From: Nocardia amamiensis
Lineage (GTDB): Bacteria > Actinomycetota > Actinomycetes > Mycobacteriales > Mycobacteriaceae
Assembly: GCF_015477605.1 (NCBI RefSeq)
Contig: NZ_JADLQX010000034.1
Span: forward strand, 1-64,000
Length of the DNA stretch: 64,000 nt
Reading direction: 5' to 3'
Made by a program: the position numbers and the translations under genes. The notes under the pieces are model-generated. The model saw nothing but the letters and a program-made list of their open reading frames with translations. It was not told where the DNA came from and made no database searches. Shown piece by piece: positions 54,379 through 63,432 of the stretch. Position 1 is the stretch's first letter; every line of letters starts with the position of its first letter.

Positions 54379-56730
54379 CTACTGCCTGGCCATGTGCATG
54401 CGCATCTCGCTGTGGATGTCGGTGATCAGCTCTCCGGAGAGGTCCACGACGACGGTGTGGAGTGTGCCGCTGAACCGGAAAGGCGGTTGGTAGTCGGGTG
54501 TCACGGCAGAGCCCGGGTTGGCGCCGCAGGTCATCCCGCCGGGGTTGAACGCGACCGGAGTGATGAACGGGAAATCGGCCTCGCCGACCAGGCTGCGGTC
54601 GATGTAGAGCCGGGCGCGGCCCGGTGTGCCTTTGCCGTTGGCGAAGTCGGGCGCACCGGTGGGTTCGAACTCGAAGCGCAGTTCGTGGCGGCCTTCGGGA
54701 ACGGTCTCCGTCGCGGAGACGCGGTGCGTGGTGCGCCGAACGTAGTTGTGGGCGTAGTGCAGTCGGGCGTCCTTGACGAAGAACGACCAGCCGCCGACGT
54801 TGGTGCCCTGGCAGAGCAGGACGCCTTCGGCGCCGCCGGGCGGGATCTCGACATCGGCAGTGACGCTGTGCGGGCGATTCAACACCCGTGGGGAGACGGC
54901 AGCGGGCAGCGTCTCGGTGCCCGGCCGCAGCGTGTAACTGGTCTGGGCCGGGGTGATCTGCGGGCGCTCGACGAGCAGCCGTTGCAGCCCGCTGCCGTCG
55001 ATGGGCAGCACGTCGTATCGGCCGGCTTCCACATACCACAGTGAGATCATTTCGATGAGCTTGTCGCGGTGCTCGGCGGCGAGATCGCGGGTCTCGGCGA
55101 AGTCCTCGGCGATGTGGTACAGCTCCCAGTGGTCGGCGTCCAACTTGCCGAGATCGTCCGCGGTGATGGGGCTGCCGAAGGGTTGGTCCGCCTCGGCGAA
55201 GGAGGACCCGGGCCACGGACACACGGCCCGCCAACCGTGGTGGTCGATCGCGCGATGGCCGAGCATCTCGAAGTACTGCGTGTGGTGCCGGGTCGGCGCA
55301 GTCGCGTCGTCGAATGTGTGGGCGAAGCTGACACCGTGCAGCGGGGACTGGGACACGCCTTTGATGGTGGCCGGTGGTTCGATTCCGAACACGTCGAGGA
55401 CGGTCGGAACTATGTCGATCACGTGTGCGTACTGGGTTCGCACCTCACCCTGCGCCGTGATGCCACGAGGCCAATGGACCAGGAACGGATCGCTGACGCC
55501 ACCGCGGTAGGTCTCGCGCTTCCATCGCCGGAATGGCGTGTTGCCCGCCCAGGTCCAGCCCCACGGGTAGTGGTTGAACGTGGTCGGGCCGCCGAGTTCG
55601 TCGATGGCTCGGAGACTGTCCTCCAGCGGTTCCGGGGCGTTGTTGAAGAACTGCAGCTCGTTCGTGGTCCCGGTGACACCGCCCTCGGCGCTGGCTCCGT
55701 TGTCGGAGACGAGCATGATCAGTGTGTTGTCGAGCTCGCCGGATTGCTCGAGGAACTCCAGCAACCGTCCGATGTGGTGGTCGGTGTGGGAGAGGAATCC
55801 GGCGTAGACCTCCATCATTCGCGCGGCGAGGCGACGCGTGTCAGGCGACAAGGAATTCCAGTCCGGCACATCCGGATCGCGGCGGGAGAGCCGGGCGTCC
55901 GGTGGTACGACGCCGAAATCGATTTGGCGGTTGAAGGTGTACTCGCGGTACGCGTCCCAGCCATCGTCGAATGCGCCTCGGTAACGATCCGCCCACTCCT
56001 TGGGCACGTGGTGCGGTGCGTGGGTCGCCCCGGTGCAAAAGTTCAAGAAGAACGGCTTGTCCGGCGCGACCTGCTTCGCGCTGGCGATGAAGGAGATCGC
56101 CTTGTCGACCAGATCCGCGGTCAGGTGGTAGCCCTCGTCGGGCGTCGTGGGCGGCTCGACCTGGTGGTTGTCGTAAACGAGGTCCGGATACCACTGGCTG
56201 GTGTCGCCGCCGAGGAAGCCGTAGAACCGCTCGAAACCTCGGCCGAGCGGCCAGCGATCATAGGGACCGGCGGCCGATTCTTGCTCCGATGGCACCAGGT
56301 GCCACTTGCCGACCATGTAGGTGTTGTAGCCGTGCTGCAGCAGCATCTCGGAGAGGAATCCGTTCTCGAACGGAATGTTGCCGTTGTACCCCGGATATCC
56401 CGTCGCTATTTCCGTGATGCCCGCCATCGCATTGGCATGGTGATTGCGCCCGGTGATGATGCACGACCGCGACGGTGAGCACAGTGCCGTCGTGTGCATG
56501 TTGTTGTACAGCAGTCCACCCGCCGCCAGGCCGTCGATATGCGGTGTGGAGATGGGACTGCCGTAACAGCCGAGCTGACCGAATCCGGTGTCGTCGAGCA
56601 CGATGAACAGCAGGTTCGGCGCTCCCGGGACCGCACGCACCGGTTCGGGCCACGCGGGACTCGACACATCGATCGTTCGCCCGATGGTGCCGGGAAATGC
56701 CGTTCCCCGCCGGTACTCCTCGAGTGCCAT
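54379..56730 (-). CDS. Type I arylsulfatase
   Basis: Predicted 783-residue sulfatase, similar in length to the large mycobacterial Ats proteins. The N-terminus has LFIVLDDTGFGQLGCYG (metal-binding Asp46/Asp47). The modification motif is CSPSR, with Cys84 expected to become formylglycine, and GKWH follows near 141. A further metal-site region VSDNGAS lies near residue 350. The C-terminal part (about 570 onward) adds a sandwich-like domain. The enzyme hydrolyses sulfate esters; the natural substrate is unknown, and no sulfatase-activating enzyme is in the window. There is no clear signal peptide, so it is probably cytosolic. It converges with the FkbM gene. Confidence 0.94.
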   Translation of the reverse strand: MALEEYRRGTAFPGTIGRTIDVSSPAWPEPVRAVPGAPNLLFIVLDDTGFGQLGCYGSPISTPHIDGLAAGGLLYNNMHTTALCSPSRSCIITGRNHHANAMAGITEIATGYPGYNGNIPFENGFLSEMLLQHGYNTYMVGKWHLVPSEQESAAGPYDRWPLGRGFERFYGFLGGDTSQWYPDLVYDNHQVEPPTTPDEGYHLTADLVDKAISFIASAKQVAPDKPFFLNFCTGATHAPHHVPKEWADRYRGAFDDGWDAYREYTFNRQIDFGVVPPDARLSRRDPDVPDWNSLSPDTRRLAARMMEVYAGFLSHTDHHIGRLLEFLEQSGELDNTLIMLVSDNGASAEGGVTGTTNELQFFNNAPEPLEDSLRAIDELGGPTTFNHYPWGWTWAGNTPFRRWKRETYRGGVSDPFLVHWPRGITAQGEVRTQYAHVIDIVPTVLDVFGIEPPATIKGVSQSPLHGVSFAHTFDDATAPTRHHTQYFEMLGHRAIDHHGWRAVCPWPGSSFAEADQPFGSPITADDLGKLDADHWELYHIAEDFAETRDLAAEHRDKLIEMISLWYVEAGRYDVLPIDGSGLQRLLVERPQITPAQTSYTLRPGTETLPAAVSPRVLNRPHSVTADVEIPPGGAEGVLLCQGTNVGGWSFFVKDARLHYAHNYVRRTTHRVSATETVPEGRHELRFEFEPTGAPDFANGKGTPGRARLYIDRSLVGEADFPFITPVAFNPGGMTCGANPGSAVTPDYQPPFRFSGTLHTVVVDLSGELITDIHSEMRMHMARQ

Positions 56731-57034
56731 CTCCTCGGTCCTCCGTCCTGCCGGATGGACCTGGCCACCGGCGGCCTTTGTTGTCCGAACGATGCACGCG
56801 GTGCGGCCGCGTCAACGAGATAGTTCAGCTCGATGAATTGCTGGAATTCTTGCCCTGGAGCTCAGGCAACCTTCATCGTCGATGGCTCCGGAATGTCAGG
56901 ACCGGGCCACGAAATGCCGACTCGGAGGGGAGGAACAAACGCCACCCATCCACTAGTACGACGGCACAGTGGAATGCTAGACGACCAGCAGCGCGGCTGT
57001 TCAGCGAACGCAGAAGCCCCCGGCCATCGGATGC
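56731..57034. other. Intergenic region upstream of the arylsulfatase gene
   Basis: 304 bases with no convincing gene. Both ends are transcribed outward. It should contain the arylsulfatase promoter. Nothing like the DNA-binding half of a TetR protein could be found here, although a TetR C-terminal remnant begins at the right edge. Confidence 0.45.
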
Positions 57035-57310
57035 ATGGCCGACGTGATCTTCTCCGTCGACGCTTTCGTCGGCGGCGTCGCGCGCCTGGAGATCGACCCG
57101 GCACTGGGCCGCGAGGCAGCCGGCCACGTCGGCCCCACGCTCGCTCCGGAGATGATCCAGCGCTACGGGCAGCCCGAGCGGTACCCGGCGCTGATGGCCA
57201 TGCTGACCGCAGGTGCCGCCGGCGACCGCGGTACGCGTGCTGTCGCCGGGGGCGTGTTCGAATTCGGTCTCGGCAAGCTACTCGACGGCATCGCCGCCCA
57301 TCTGGCCTGA
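57035..57310 (+). pseudogene. TetR-family regulator remnant (C-terminal domain only)
   Basis: A 91-codon frame beginning MADVIFSVDAFVGGVARLEI and ending GGVFEFGLGKLLDGIAAHLA. The end matches the FEFGLxxLLDG signature of TetR-family ligand-binding domains. The helix-turn-helix half, which should make up the first 60-100 residues, is absent from all three frames upstream, and there is no ribosome-binding site. It is probably a decayed gene, although a free-standing ligand-binding domain cannot be ruled out. Confidence 0.5.
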
Positions 57311-57407
57311 TTCGCGGGCCAGGTCGGCGCGGCGCGCTCGGCATCGGCGAACACGGTGGACTCGCACCAGGCGGTGGTCATGGCCGGGCACACCCTCCGG
57401 TGGGAAC

Positions 57408-57433
57408 GGTGAGTGCCGTTGCCCTGACTCACC
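57408..57433. repeat. Truncated relative of the AGTGGCGTT hairpin
   Basis: GGTGAGT (57408-57414) pairs with ACTCACC (57427-57433). The left side continues as GCCGTT, which resembles the GGCGTT of the intact hairpin at 54326, but the matching inner right arm is lost. It lies between the TetR remnant and the convergent gene at 57497, where a terminator is expected. Confidence 0.4.
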
Positions 57434-57496
57434 TGTGGTGGATCGTGGCGGGCTCCGCATTGCCGCCGACCCGCGCGGTGTGGGTCGGGCTTCGGA

Positions 57497-57997
57497 TCAT
57501 GCCGCGAGCGGCCCGGCTGTGATCGCCCGTCCGTCGCGGGTGGTCACGGTGATGTGCGGTTCCTCGCTGCCGTAGGCGCGGATGACCGCAAACGCCAAAC
57601 CATCCGCTCCGATCGGTGCGACGTGCTTCTCCAGCGAGGAACTCACCGTCAGGGATACCGCGTCGTGGGCGGCGCGGCCGATCACCGCGAACCAGCCTTC
57701 GCTGGACTCGTCGGCGGTGACGGACCGGAACCGGGTGCCGAGTCGCTGCAACGGCTCCCAGCTCGAGGTGCGGTCGTTCCGGGGCCCAGACGGCCGGGGT
57801 GCGCCGAACATGGTTCCGTGCGTCGCCCACTGGTCGCCGTCGGGGTGAACGAACACAATGTATCGGCCCTGGTTGCCGTCGATGACGACAGCGGCGATGT
57901 CATCCCGGACGACAACGCTGACCGCGGTGAGGTCCCGGTCGGCATCCGCGAGGGCATCGAGCGCCACGGCGACCGCTGGATGGTCCAGAGTGTCCAT
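57497..57997 (-). CDS. Hypothetical protein, 166 residues
   Basis: Predicted soluble protein beginning MDTLDHPAVAVALDALADAD. It has no recognised domain. Its middle (AVVIDGNQGRYIVFVHPDGDQWATHGTMFG) and end (EPHITVTTRDGRAITAG) look like a beta-rich fold. There is no signal peptide or membrane segment. The ATG at 57997 is chosen because it starts 23 bases after the secreted-protein gene and follows GGGAAGGG; a longer frame upstream would run through that gene. The two genes are probably one operon, suggesting a linked role, possibly one protein handling or neutralising the other. Confidence 0.68.
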   Translation of the reverse strand: MDTLDHPAVAVALDALADADRDLTAVSVVVRDDIAAVVIDGNQGRYIVFVHPDGDQWATHGTMFGAPRPSGPRNDRTSSWEPLQRLGTRFRSVTADESSEGWFAVIGRAAHDAVSLTVSSSLEKHVAPIGADGLAFAVIRAYGSEEPHITVTTRDGRAITAGPLAA

Positions 57998-58020
57998 TGG
58001 CTGTGCCCTTCCCTGTCGTG

Positions 58021-58461
58021 TCAGCAGGTCGCGGAGATGGTGGCGCTGTTGTCGCCGCCGTGGTCCCAGTTGCCGTTGAACGCGTTCACGATCACCTGCG
58101 TGTGGAAGCCGTACAGGATCCCCGCGTTGGAGCATGACGCGGAGTACAGCGTTTCCACGTCGGGGTCGGTCGAGGCGTCGGTGCGTTCGGCGTGCAGATG
58201 CCGCTTCCCGTCCGAGGCATCGTACCGCCAGAGCTTGGTGGTGACGCTGCGCAGCGAGGGCCGACCGGTGCAGTGCACCTTGAACCCGTACGAGATCGAC
58301 GCGATCGAGTTATGGCCGTTCTTGCGCGGTTCGATGGCGTGCGGGAAGCACACCACTTCATCCTTCGCGGTATGGGCGGGTTCGGCGTGGGCGATGGTGG
58401 CTGTGCCGAGCACCAGTGTGCTGGTAAGCACGGCGGTGCGGATCGCGGTGGCGATGATCAT
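58021..58461 (-). CDS. Small secreted protein with Sec signal peptide
   Basis: Predicted 146-residue exported protein. The first 26 residues (MIIATAIRTAVLTSTLVLGT, then ATIAHA) form a signal peptide with a likely cleavage after AHA. The mature part of about 120 residues has four Cys (CF near 38, HC near 64, SC near 110 and the final TC), probably forming two disulfides. It contains no known motif. The start follows GGGAGAAAC, a good ribosome-binding site. It lies 23 bases upstream of the 166-residue gene. Function is unknown; size and Cys pattern suit a secreted small-domain protein. Confidence 0.8.
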   Translation of the reverse strand: MIIATAIRTAVLTSTLVLGTATIAHAEPAHTAKDEVVCFPHAIEPRKNGHNSIASISYGFKVHCTGRPSLRSVTTKLWRYDASDGKRHLHAERTDASTDPDVETLYSASCSNAGILYGFHTQVIVNAFNGNWDHGGDNSATISATC

Positions 58462-58585
58462 TGGTTTCTCCCGTTCCGGCAGTGTCCGGGTTGTTGAGGG
58501 CTGGTCACTCGAGCACCTGCGATCAAAGGAATCGGCTCCTCTATCAGGGCGTCCAGCTCGTAGTTTCGGGATCCGTGCGTGGTTT

Positions 58586-59158
58586 TCAGCGCGGCGGCTC
58601 GGCGACGCTGCAGGCGTGGTGACCCGCATCATGTGGTTCCGCCCACTCGCGCAAGGCTTTTGCGAAAAGTTCGAGCAGCTCGGCTGGCTGCCCGAATCCG
58701 GGAATCGGCGGCCCAATGAACGGTGCACGCTGCGGCAAACCGTCTGATGACATCTCGGTGTCGGTAACGGCGGCGCGCGGCGTGTCTGCCGACTCGCTGT
58801 AGGAGCGGATTTCGACCGGCCATCCGTCCGGGCCGACGACAGACCATGTGCCGTCGCCGGATTGCAGGACATCCCTCGCAGGTTTCATGCGTCCGGCCTC
58901 GGTCAGCACGCGGATCGCAGCGCCCTTCGCGGCGCAGGAAATCGCGTCACAGTCGATGTGCTCCTGCGTGATCCAATGCGCCTCGTCCACCGGATAGGGG
59001 AGTGTCGGGGCAGCGTGCGGGTCGTGCGTTAGGCGTTCCATGCCCTCGTCGTCGAGGCTGATGTCGATAGGGCCGTGCCGATGGAGGGCGCCGGTGATCA
59101 GCCAGGCAACCAGGAAGACTGATCCGACGACTACGACGACTGTGAGTTCCGCGGGCAT
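58586..59158 (-). CDS. Membrane-anchored hypothetical protein, 190 residues
   Basis: An N-terminal hydrophobic helix (LTVVVVVGSVFLVAWLITGAL, residues 5-25) is followed by a mainly acidic soluble domain. The helix lacks a cleavage site, so it is probably a single-pass anchor. The soluble domain contains HWITQEHIDCDAISCAAKGA and, near the end, AELLELFAKALREWAEP. I do not recognise the domain. The ATG at 59158 is preceded by AGGGGG. It is divergent from the XRE regulator at 59355, and the two share a 196-base control region, so the regulator may control it. Confidence 0.72.
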   Translation of the reverse strand: MPAELTVVVVVGSVFLVAWLITGALHRHGPIDISLDDEGMERLTHDPHAAPTLPYPVDEAHWITQEHIDCDAISCAAKGAAIRVLTEAGRMKPARDVLQSGDGTWSVVGPDGWPVEIRSYSESADTPRAAVTDTEMSSDGLPQRAPFIGPPIPGFGQPAELLELFAKALREWAEPHDAGHHACSVAEPPR

Positions 59159-59295
59159 GTCGATACCCCCTGTGCGCGTTGTGTTCCGTTGATGTAGGCA
59201 TCCGCCGCCGGGGAGCCGATGAGGGGCACATCCATCCGGAGGCGGGGCTCCTCTAGCGTCACCGCGCTCGGCATGTGATCCAAGGCACGAAGCTC

Positions 59296-59321
59296 GTACG
59301 GAGGCTGTACTCTTCCCGTAC
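59296..59321. promoter_or_regulatory. Possible operator in the divergent XRE promoter region
   Basis: Inverted repeat GTACGG (59296-59301) and CCGTAC (59316-59321) separated by 14 bases, located 34-59 bases upstream of the XRE start and facing the membrane-protein gene. It is a plausible binding site for the adjacent helix-turn-helix protein; the evidence is position and symmetry only. Confidence 0.35.
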
Positions 59322-59354
59322 CGACGTTGCAGGCGCGGTACAAGGGGGTGGCCA

Positions 59355-60710
59355 ATGATCGTCATCGAGAAATGGACGAGAACCGAGGTTCGAGCGCTGC
59401 GCATGGCCGCCCTGCGAATGACGCAGGAGGAATTTGCTGAGATCCTCGGGTTCAGCGTCGAGACCATCCAGAAGTGGGAACAGAAGACATCGGCCGATCG
59501 CCCGATCGTGCGCAAGTCAGCAGCCGCACTCGACGAGCAACTCGGCCGGCTCAACGCCAGCCAGCTCGAACGGTTCCGGGCCGCACTCGCGAGTGCATCC
59601 GCGCTCCCGGACGGGCATCCTGTTCTCAGCGGCACTGCGGTCTCGGGCGCAGACGAGCCACCGCACACAAGTGATCTCGGGATTGCTGCGTGGGAAATCG
59701 AGGACGACGTGAAGCGGCGTGAGTTCGGCAAGTTGGCTACGGCCGGAGCTGTCACGATCTTCATCCCCGAAAGTCACGGCCGAATCGGCATGGGCGACGT
59801 GCAACGGCTCTTGGCTGGTGTCGATGCACTCGATCAGGAGGATCAGCGCACCGGCGGAGCCGAGTTGGTTGATCTTGCCGTCGAGAAGCTGACGCACGCC
59901 ATAGACCGGCTCCAGACCGGTACATTCGATCCCTCTACTGGGAACGCCTTCACCAGGGCGACCGGAGAACTCGCGGTGCTGGCTGGGTGGCTAGCGTACG
60001 ACGCGGATCGGCACCCACTTGCGCGCCGGTGCTTTGCCGACGCCATGGCGCTCGGCACCGAGGCCAACGACAATGACCTCATCGCACACACCTGCTTGTA
60101 TGCGGCGAATCAATCCTGCTCTCTTGCGCGTGCCAGTCTGGGCGGAAGCCCCTACAAGGCGCTGCAACTGGCCGATCGTGCCCGTAACCTGATGCGTGGT
60201 CGGCCTCCAGGTCGAATCCATGCGTTGGTCGCCGTTCGTGAAGCGCAGGCGTACGGTCTGCTCGGCGACCGGATGGCGTTCACCCGCGCTATTGCGACAG
60301 CATGGCGTGAGTTGGACCAGGCGATGCAGTTCGAGCCGCTGGAGGAGGTTCCGCAATGGCTGCGATTCGTGACTCACTCGGAACTCGCGTCAGCCGAGGC
60401 CCGCGGCTACGCTGACCTGAGTGAGCTGAGTCGATCTGTCGAGTTGTACGCGGCTGCCGTAGACCGACCCGCAGGAATGCGTAACGCCACGATCGTCCGC
60501 GCATGGTCGGCCGCGACGAGGGCTGGTCTCGGCGATGTCAGTGGCGCGCTCGAGCATGGATACCCGGCCTTGGTGGACCTGTCCGCAATCGCGTCGACAC
60601 GCACACTGCGTCGCCTCGCGCCGGTTCGGACAGCGGTCGATCAACTGCCCGCCGGTGCGGATTTCCGCGACCTGTACGACTCCCTGGCTCAGAAGGCGAT
60701 CACCGCATGA
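59355..60710 (+). CDS. XRE-family helix-turn-helix regulator with TPR-like C-terminal region
   Basis: Predicted 451-residue protein. Residues about 8-60 form a Cro/CI-type helix-turn-helix (LRMTQEEFAEILGFSVETIQ, then KWEQ). The remaining part is helical and TPR-like (for example LAYDADRHPLARRCFADAMA and LADRARNLMRGRPPGRIHAL), as in many actinobacterial regulators with a large sensor region. The ATG at 59355 follows AAGGGGG. The stop overlaps the GNAT gene in an ATGA junction, so both are translated together. It is divergent from the membrane-protein gene at 59158. The ligand or signal is unknown. Confidence 0.88.
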   Translation: MIVIEKWTRTEVRALRMAALRMTQEEFAEILGFSVETIQKWEQKTSADRPIVRKSAAALDEQLGRLNASQLERFRAALASASALPDGHPVLSGTAVSGADEPPHTSDLGIAAWEIEDDVKRREFGKLATAGAVTIFIPESHGRIGMGDVQRLLAGVDALDQEDQRTGGAELVDLAVEKLTHAIDRLQTGTFDPSTGNAFTRATGELAVLAGWLAYDADRHPLARRCFADAMALGTEANDNDLIAHTCLYAANQSCSLARASLGGSPYKALQLADRARNLMRGRPPGRIHALVAVREAQAYGLLGDRMAFTRAIATAWRELDQAMQFEPLEEVPQWLRFVTHSELASAEARGYADLSELSRSVELYAAAVDRPAGMRNATIVRAWSAATRAGLGDVSGALEHGYPALVDLSAIASTRTLRRLAPVRTAVDQLPAGADFRDLYDSLAQKAITA

Positions 60711-61291
60711 CCGGCTTGCCGGAGGGCCTGGAGTTCGAGCACTGCACCGCTGCCGAAGCACGTTCCCGACGCCAGATGGTCGAGGATATCTACCGCCGTT
60801 CGTATGTCGATGCCATCGCCTCCGAAGATCCGTTCGATTCGCCCTCGGAATTCATGCGTCGGTTCGATTCCTATACCGATCCCCGTAACAGCGGATTCGC
60901 GTATCTGTGTGCGCGAGTAGATGGTCAGCCCGCGGGCCAGATCTGGGGCTGGCCGCTGCCCCCGAACGCGCGATGGTGGACCGGATTACATCTCGACAGC
61001 GGCGACATCGAGGAGTTCACTACCGAGGACGGCACGCGCACGTTCGGGCTCAGCGAGATCATGGTGTGCGCCGAGTATGCACGCCAGGGCATTGCACACG
61101 CTCTGCATGACGAATTGCTGTGCTCCAGAACCGAACAGCGCGCAACACTGCTCGTTGAAGCGGACAACGAGCGCGCATACGAGCGTTATCGGCGATGGGG
61201 CTGGAATAGGGTGGGATGGCTGCGCCCATCCTGGCCGGACGCCCCACAGTTCGATGTCCTGATGCGCGAGCTTCCAGGCGACCCAGGGTAG
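60707..61291 (+). CDS. GNAT-family N-acetyltransferase
   Basis: Predicted 194-residue GNAT-fold protein. The acetyl-CoA-binding motif is seen in LSEIMVCAEYARQGIAHALH (RxxGxA type), and the late ERYRRWGWNRVGW segment is usual for the family. The substrate cannot be named. It starts with the ATGA overlap at the end of the XRE gene, so it is translationally coupled to it; the acetyltransferase may act on a small molecule or protein linked to the regulator's signal. The transcript ends at a strong hairpin at 61310-61345. Confidence 0.88.
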   Translation: MTGLPEGLEFEHCTAAEARSRRQMVEDIYRRSYVDAIASEDPFDSPSEFMRRFDSYTDPRNSGFAYLCARVDGQPAGQIWGWPLPPNARWWTGLHLDSGDIEEFTTEDGTRTFGLSEIMVCAEYARQGIAHALHDELLCSRTEQRATLLVEADNERAYERYRRWGWNRVGWLRPSWPDAPQFDVLMRELPGDPG

Positions 61292-61309
61292 AGGCTCGGC
61301 CAAGGCCGT

Positions 61310-61345
61310 AGCAGTGGCGTTGCCTGCCACGGCAACGCCACTGCT
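61310..61345. terminator. Bidirectional terminator hairpin between GNAT and fadE5 genes
   Basis: A perfect 15-base inverted repeat: AGCAGTGGCGTTGCC (61310-61324) pairs with GGCAACGCCACTGCT (61331-61345) around a 6-base loop. It is placed between convergent genes. The internal AGTGGCGTT / AACGCCACT is shared with the hairpin at 54326-54367. Confidence 0.8.
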
Positions 61346-61402
61346 GTGCTGGTGGTTCTATTGCCGAGATGGACGCTCCGGCGATAGGCGCACTCCGTGA
61401 TG

Positions 61403-63238
61403 TCAGAACGCGGCTTCGTCGAGCTCCATGACACTGATGTCGACATCGGAGATGATCGACCATTCGGCGCTCAGATGCGGCAGGACGGTCTTGGCGAAGA
61501 AGGACGCGACCGCGACCTTGCCTTGGTAAAATGCGCGATCCTGCTCATCGGCGCCGGAATCCAATGCGGCGAGGGCGATCTCGGCGGCGACGATCAGCCG
61601 CCACGCGACCAGCAGGTCGCCGACGGCGAGCAGGAACCGCACCGAGTTGAGCCCGATCTTGTACAGCTCGGTGGGATGTTCTTGCGCGGCGAGCAGATGC
61701 TGGGTGAGCCGCGCCGCCATGTCCTGGACGTCTTCGAGCGCGGTGGCCAGCAGCACCTTCTCGGCCTTCAGTCGGCCGTTGCCGGTGGGGGATTGCGCGG
61801 TCTCCCGGATCTTTCCGGCCACGTGGGCCAGCGCGACGCCGCGGTCGCGGGCGATCTTGCGGAAGAAGAAGTCCTGCGCCTGGATCGCGGTGGTGCCCTC
61901 GTACAGCGAGTCGATCTTCGCGTCCCGGATGTACTGCTCGATCGGGTAGTCCTGCAGGAAGCCGGAACCGCCCAGGGTCTGCAGCGACTCGGTCAGGTAC
62001 TGGTAGGCCCGCTCGGAACCGACGCCCTTCACGATCGGCAGCAGCAGGTCGTTGACGCGGGCGGCGAGCTCGCTGTCGGCACCCGAGATGTGCTGGGCCA
62101 CCGCGTCGTTCTGGTGGCCGGCGGTGTAGAGGTAGATCGCGCGCAGGCCCTCGACGTAGGCCTTCTGCATCATCAGCGACCGGCGCACGTCGGCGTGGTG
62201 GGTGATGGTCACCTTCGGTGCCGCCTTGTCCGCCATTCGCGTCAGGTCGTTGCCCTGCACACGGGACTTGGCGTACTCGAGCGCATTGAGGTATCCGGTG
62301 GACAGCGTGGCGATGGCTTTGGTGCCCACCATCATGCGGGCTTCCTCGATCACCTTGAACATCTGCGCGATGCCGTTGTGCACCTCGCCGACCAGCCAGC
62401 CCTTGGCGGGGATGCCGTGGCCGCCGAAGGTCAGCTCGCAGGTGGCCGAGGCTTTGAGGCCCATCTTGTGCTCGACGTTGGTGACGAAGACGCCGTTGCG
62501 GTCACCGAGTTCGCCGGTCTGGTGGTCGAAGTGGAACTTCGGCACGAAGAACAGCGACAGGCCCTTGGTGCCCGGTCCCGCGCCCTCGGGGCGAGCCAGC
62601 ACCAGGTGCATGATGTTCGGGAACAGGTCGTCGGCGTCGGCGGAGGTGATGAAGCGCTTCACGCCCTCGATGTGCCAGGAGCCGTCCTCCTGCTGGACCG
62701 CCTTGGTGCGGCCTGCGCCCACGTCGGAACCGGCGTCGGGCTCGGTGAGCACCATCGTGGCGCCCCAGTTGCGTTCGGCCATGAGCTCGGTCCAGCGCCG
62801 CTGCTCCTCGGTGCCGATGCCGTGCATGATGTGCGCCATGATCGTGCCGGTCAGGTACATGTAGGCCGCAGGCTGCGCGCCGAGGACGAATTCGCTGATC
62901 GCCCAGCTCACCATGGCGGGAGCGGGTACGCCGCCGATCCCCTCGGTCTTGCCCACGCGCCACCAGTCCGCGTCGTACCAGGCGCGCACAGCCTTCTTGA
63001 ACGATTCCGGCAGGCTGACCGAGTGGGTGGCGGGGTCGAAAACCGGGGGATTGCGATCGGTCTCGGCGTACGGCTCGGCGACCGGTCCTTCGGCCAGGCG
63101 CGCCGCCTCGGTCAGCATCGACCGCACGGTGTCGCCGTCCAGATCGCCGAATGCTCCTGATTGCAGGACGGCGTCGAGTCCGTACACCTCGAACAGGTTG
63201 AACTCGAGATCGCGCACGTTGCTCTTGTAATGGCTCAC
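61403..63238 (-). CDS. fadE5: Acyl-CoA dehydrogenase, FadE5 type
   Basis: Predicted 611-residue flavoprotein catalysing alpha,beta-dehydrogenation of acyl-CoA in beta-oxidation. It matches mycobacterial FadE5 in length and at both ends (SHYKSNVRDLEFNLFEVYG at the start, ISVMELDEAAF at the end). Family motifs: TMVLTEPDAGSDVGAGRTKA, KRFITSADADD, FVTNVEHKMGLKASATCEL and LYEGTTAIQAQDF, which carries the usual late active-site region. The GTG at 63238 is chosen because it gives the FadE5 N-terminus and follows GAAAGG; an upstream in-frame start (63316) would run into the operator region. It lies downstream of a TetR gene whose product probably binds the palindromes in between. Confidence 0.95.
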   Translation of the reverse strand: MSHYKSNVRDLEFNLFEVYGLDAVLQSGAFGDLDGDTVRSMLTEAARLAEGPVAEPYAETDRNPPVFDPATHSVSLPESFKKAVRAWYDADWWRVGKTEGIGGVPAPAMVSWAISEFVLGAQPAAYMYLTGTIMAHIMHGIGTEEQRRWTELMAERNWGATMVLTEPDAGSDVGAGRTKAVQQEDGSWHIEGVKRFITSADADDLFPNIMHLVLARPEGAGPGTKGLSLFFVPKFHFDHQTGELGDRNGVFVTNVEHKMGLKASATCELTFGGHGIPAKGWLVGEVHNGIAQMFKVIEEARMMVGTKAIATLSTGYLNALEYAKSRVQGNDLTRMADKAAPKVTITHHADVRRSLMMQKAYVEGLRAIYLYTAGHQNDAVAQHISGADSELAARVNDLLLPIVKGVGSERAYQYLTESLQTLGGSGFLQDYPIEQYIRDAKIDSLYEGTTAIQAQDFFFRKIARDRGVALAHVAGKIRETAQSPTGNGRLKAEKVLLATALEDVQDMAARLTQHLLAAQEHPTELYKIGLNSVRFLLAVGDLLVAWRLIVAAEIALAALDSGADEQDRAFYQGKVAVASFFAKTVLPHLSAEWSIISDVDISVMELDEAAF

Positions 63239-63356
63239 GGGCCAAATGCCTTTCGAGAAACCGGCCGCTGTATCGGCGAGGGATGCGGTAGGGCGCACGG
63301 ATAGGTGATCACCCACGGCACACTGTGCGGTACGGATTGCCCGAAAGCAACCTCAT

Positions 63357-63381
63357 GTTAATGACCACTAAGTTAATGGTC
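63357..63381. promoter_or_regulatory. TetR-type operator upstream of fadE5 (site 1)
   Basis: The near-perfect palindrome GACCACTAAGTTAATGGTC (63363-63381) has arms GACCA/TGGTC and TAA/TTA. It overlaps the 17-base repeat GTTAATGACCACTAAGT (63357-63373), which recurs 76 bases further on. It is a likely binding site of the neighbouring TetR protein. Confidence 0.65.
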
Positions 63382-63432
63382 GGACGTCCGAATGCATTTA
63401 ATCCGCTGATAGCGGGGGATTGGCTGACATAA

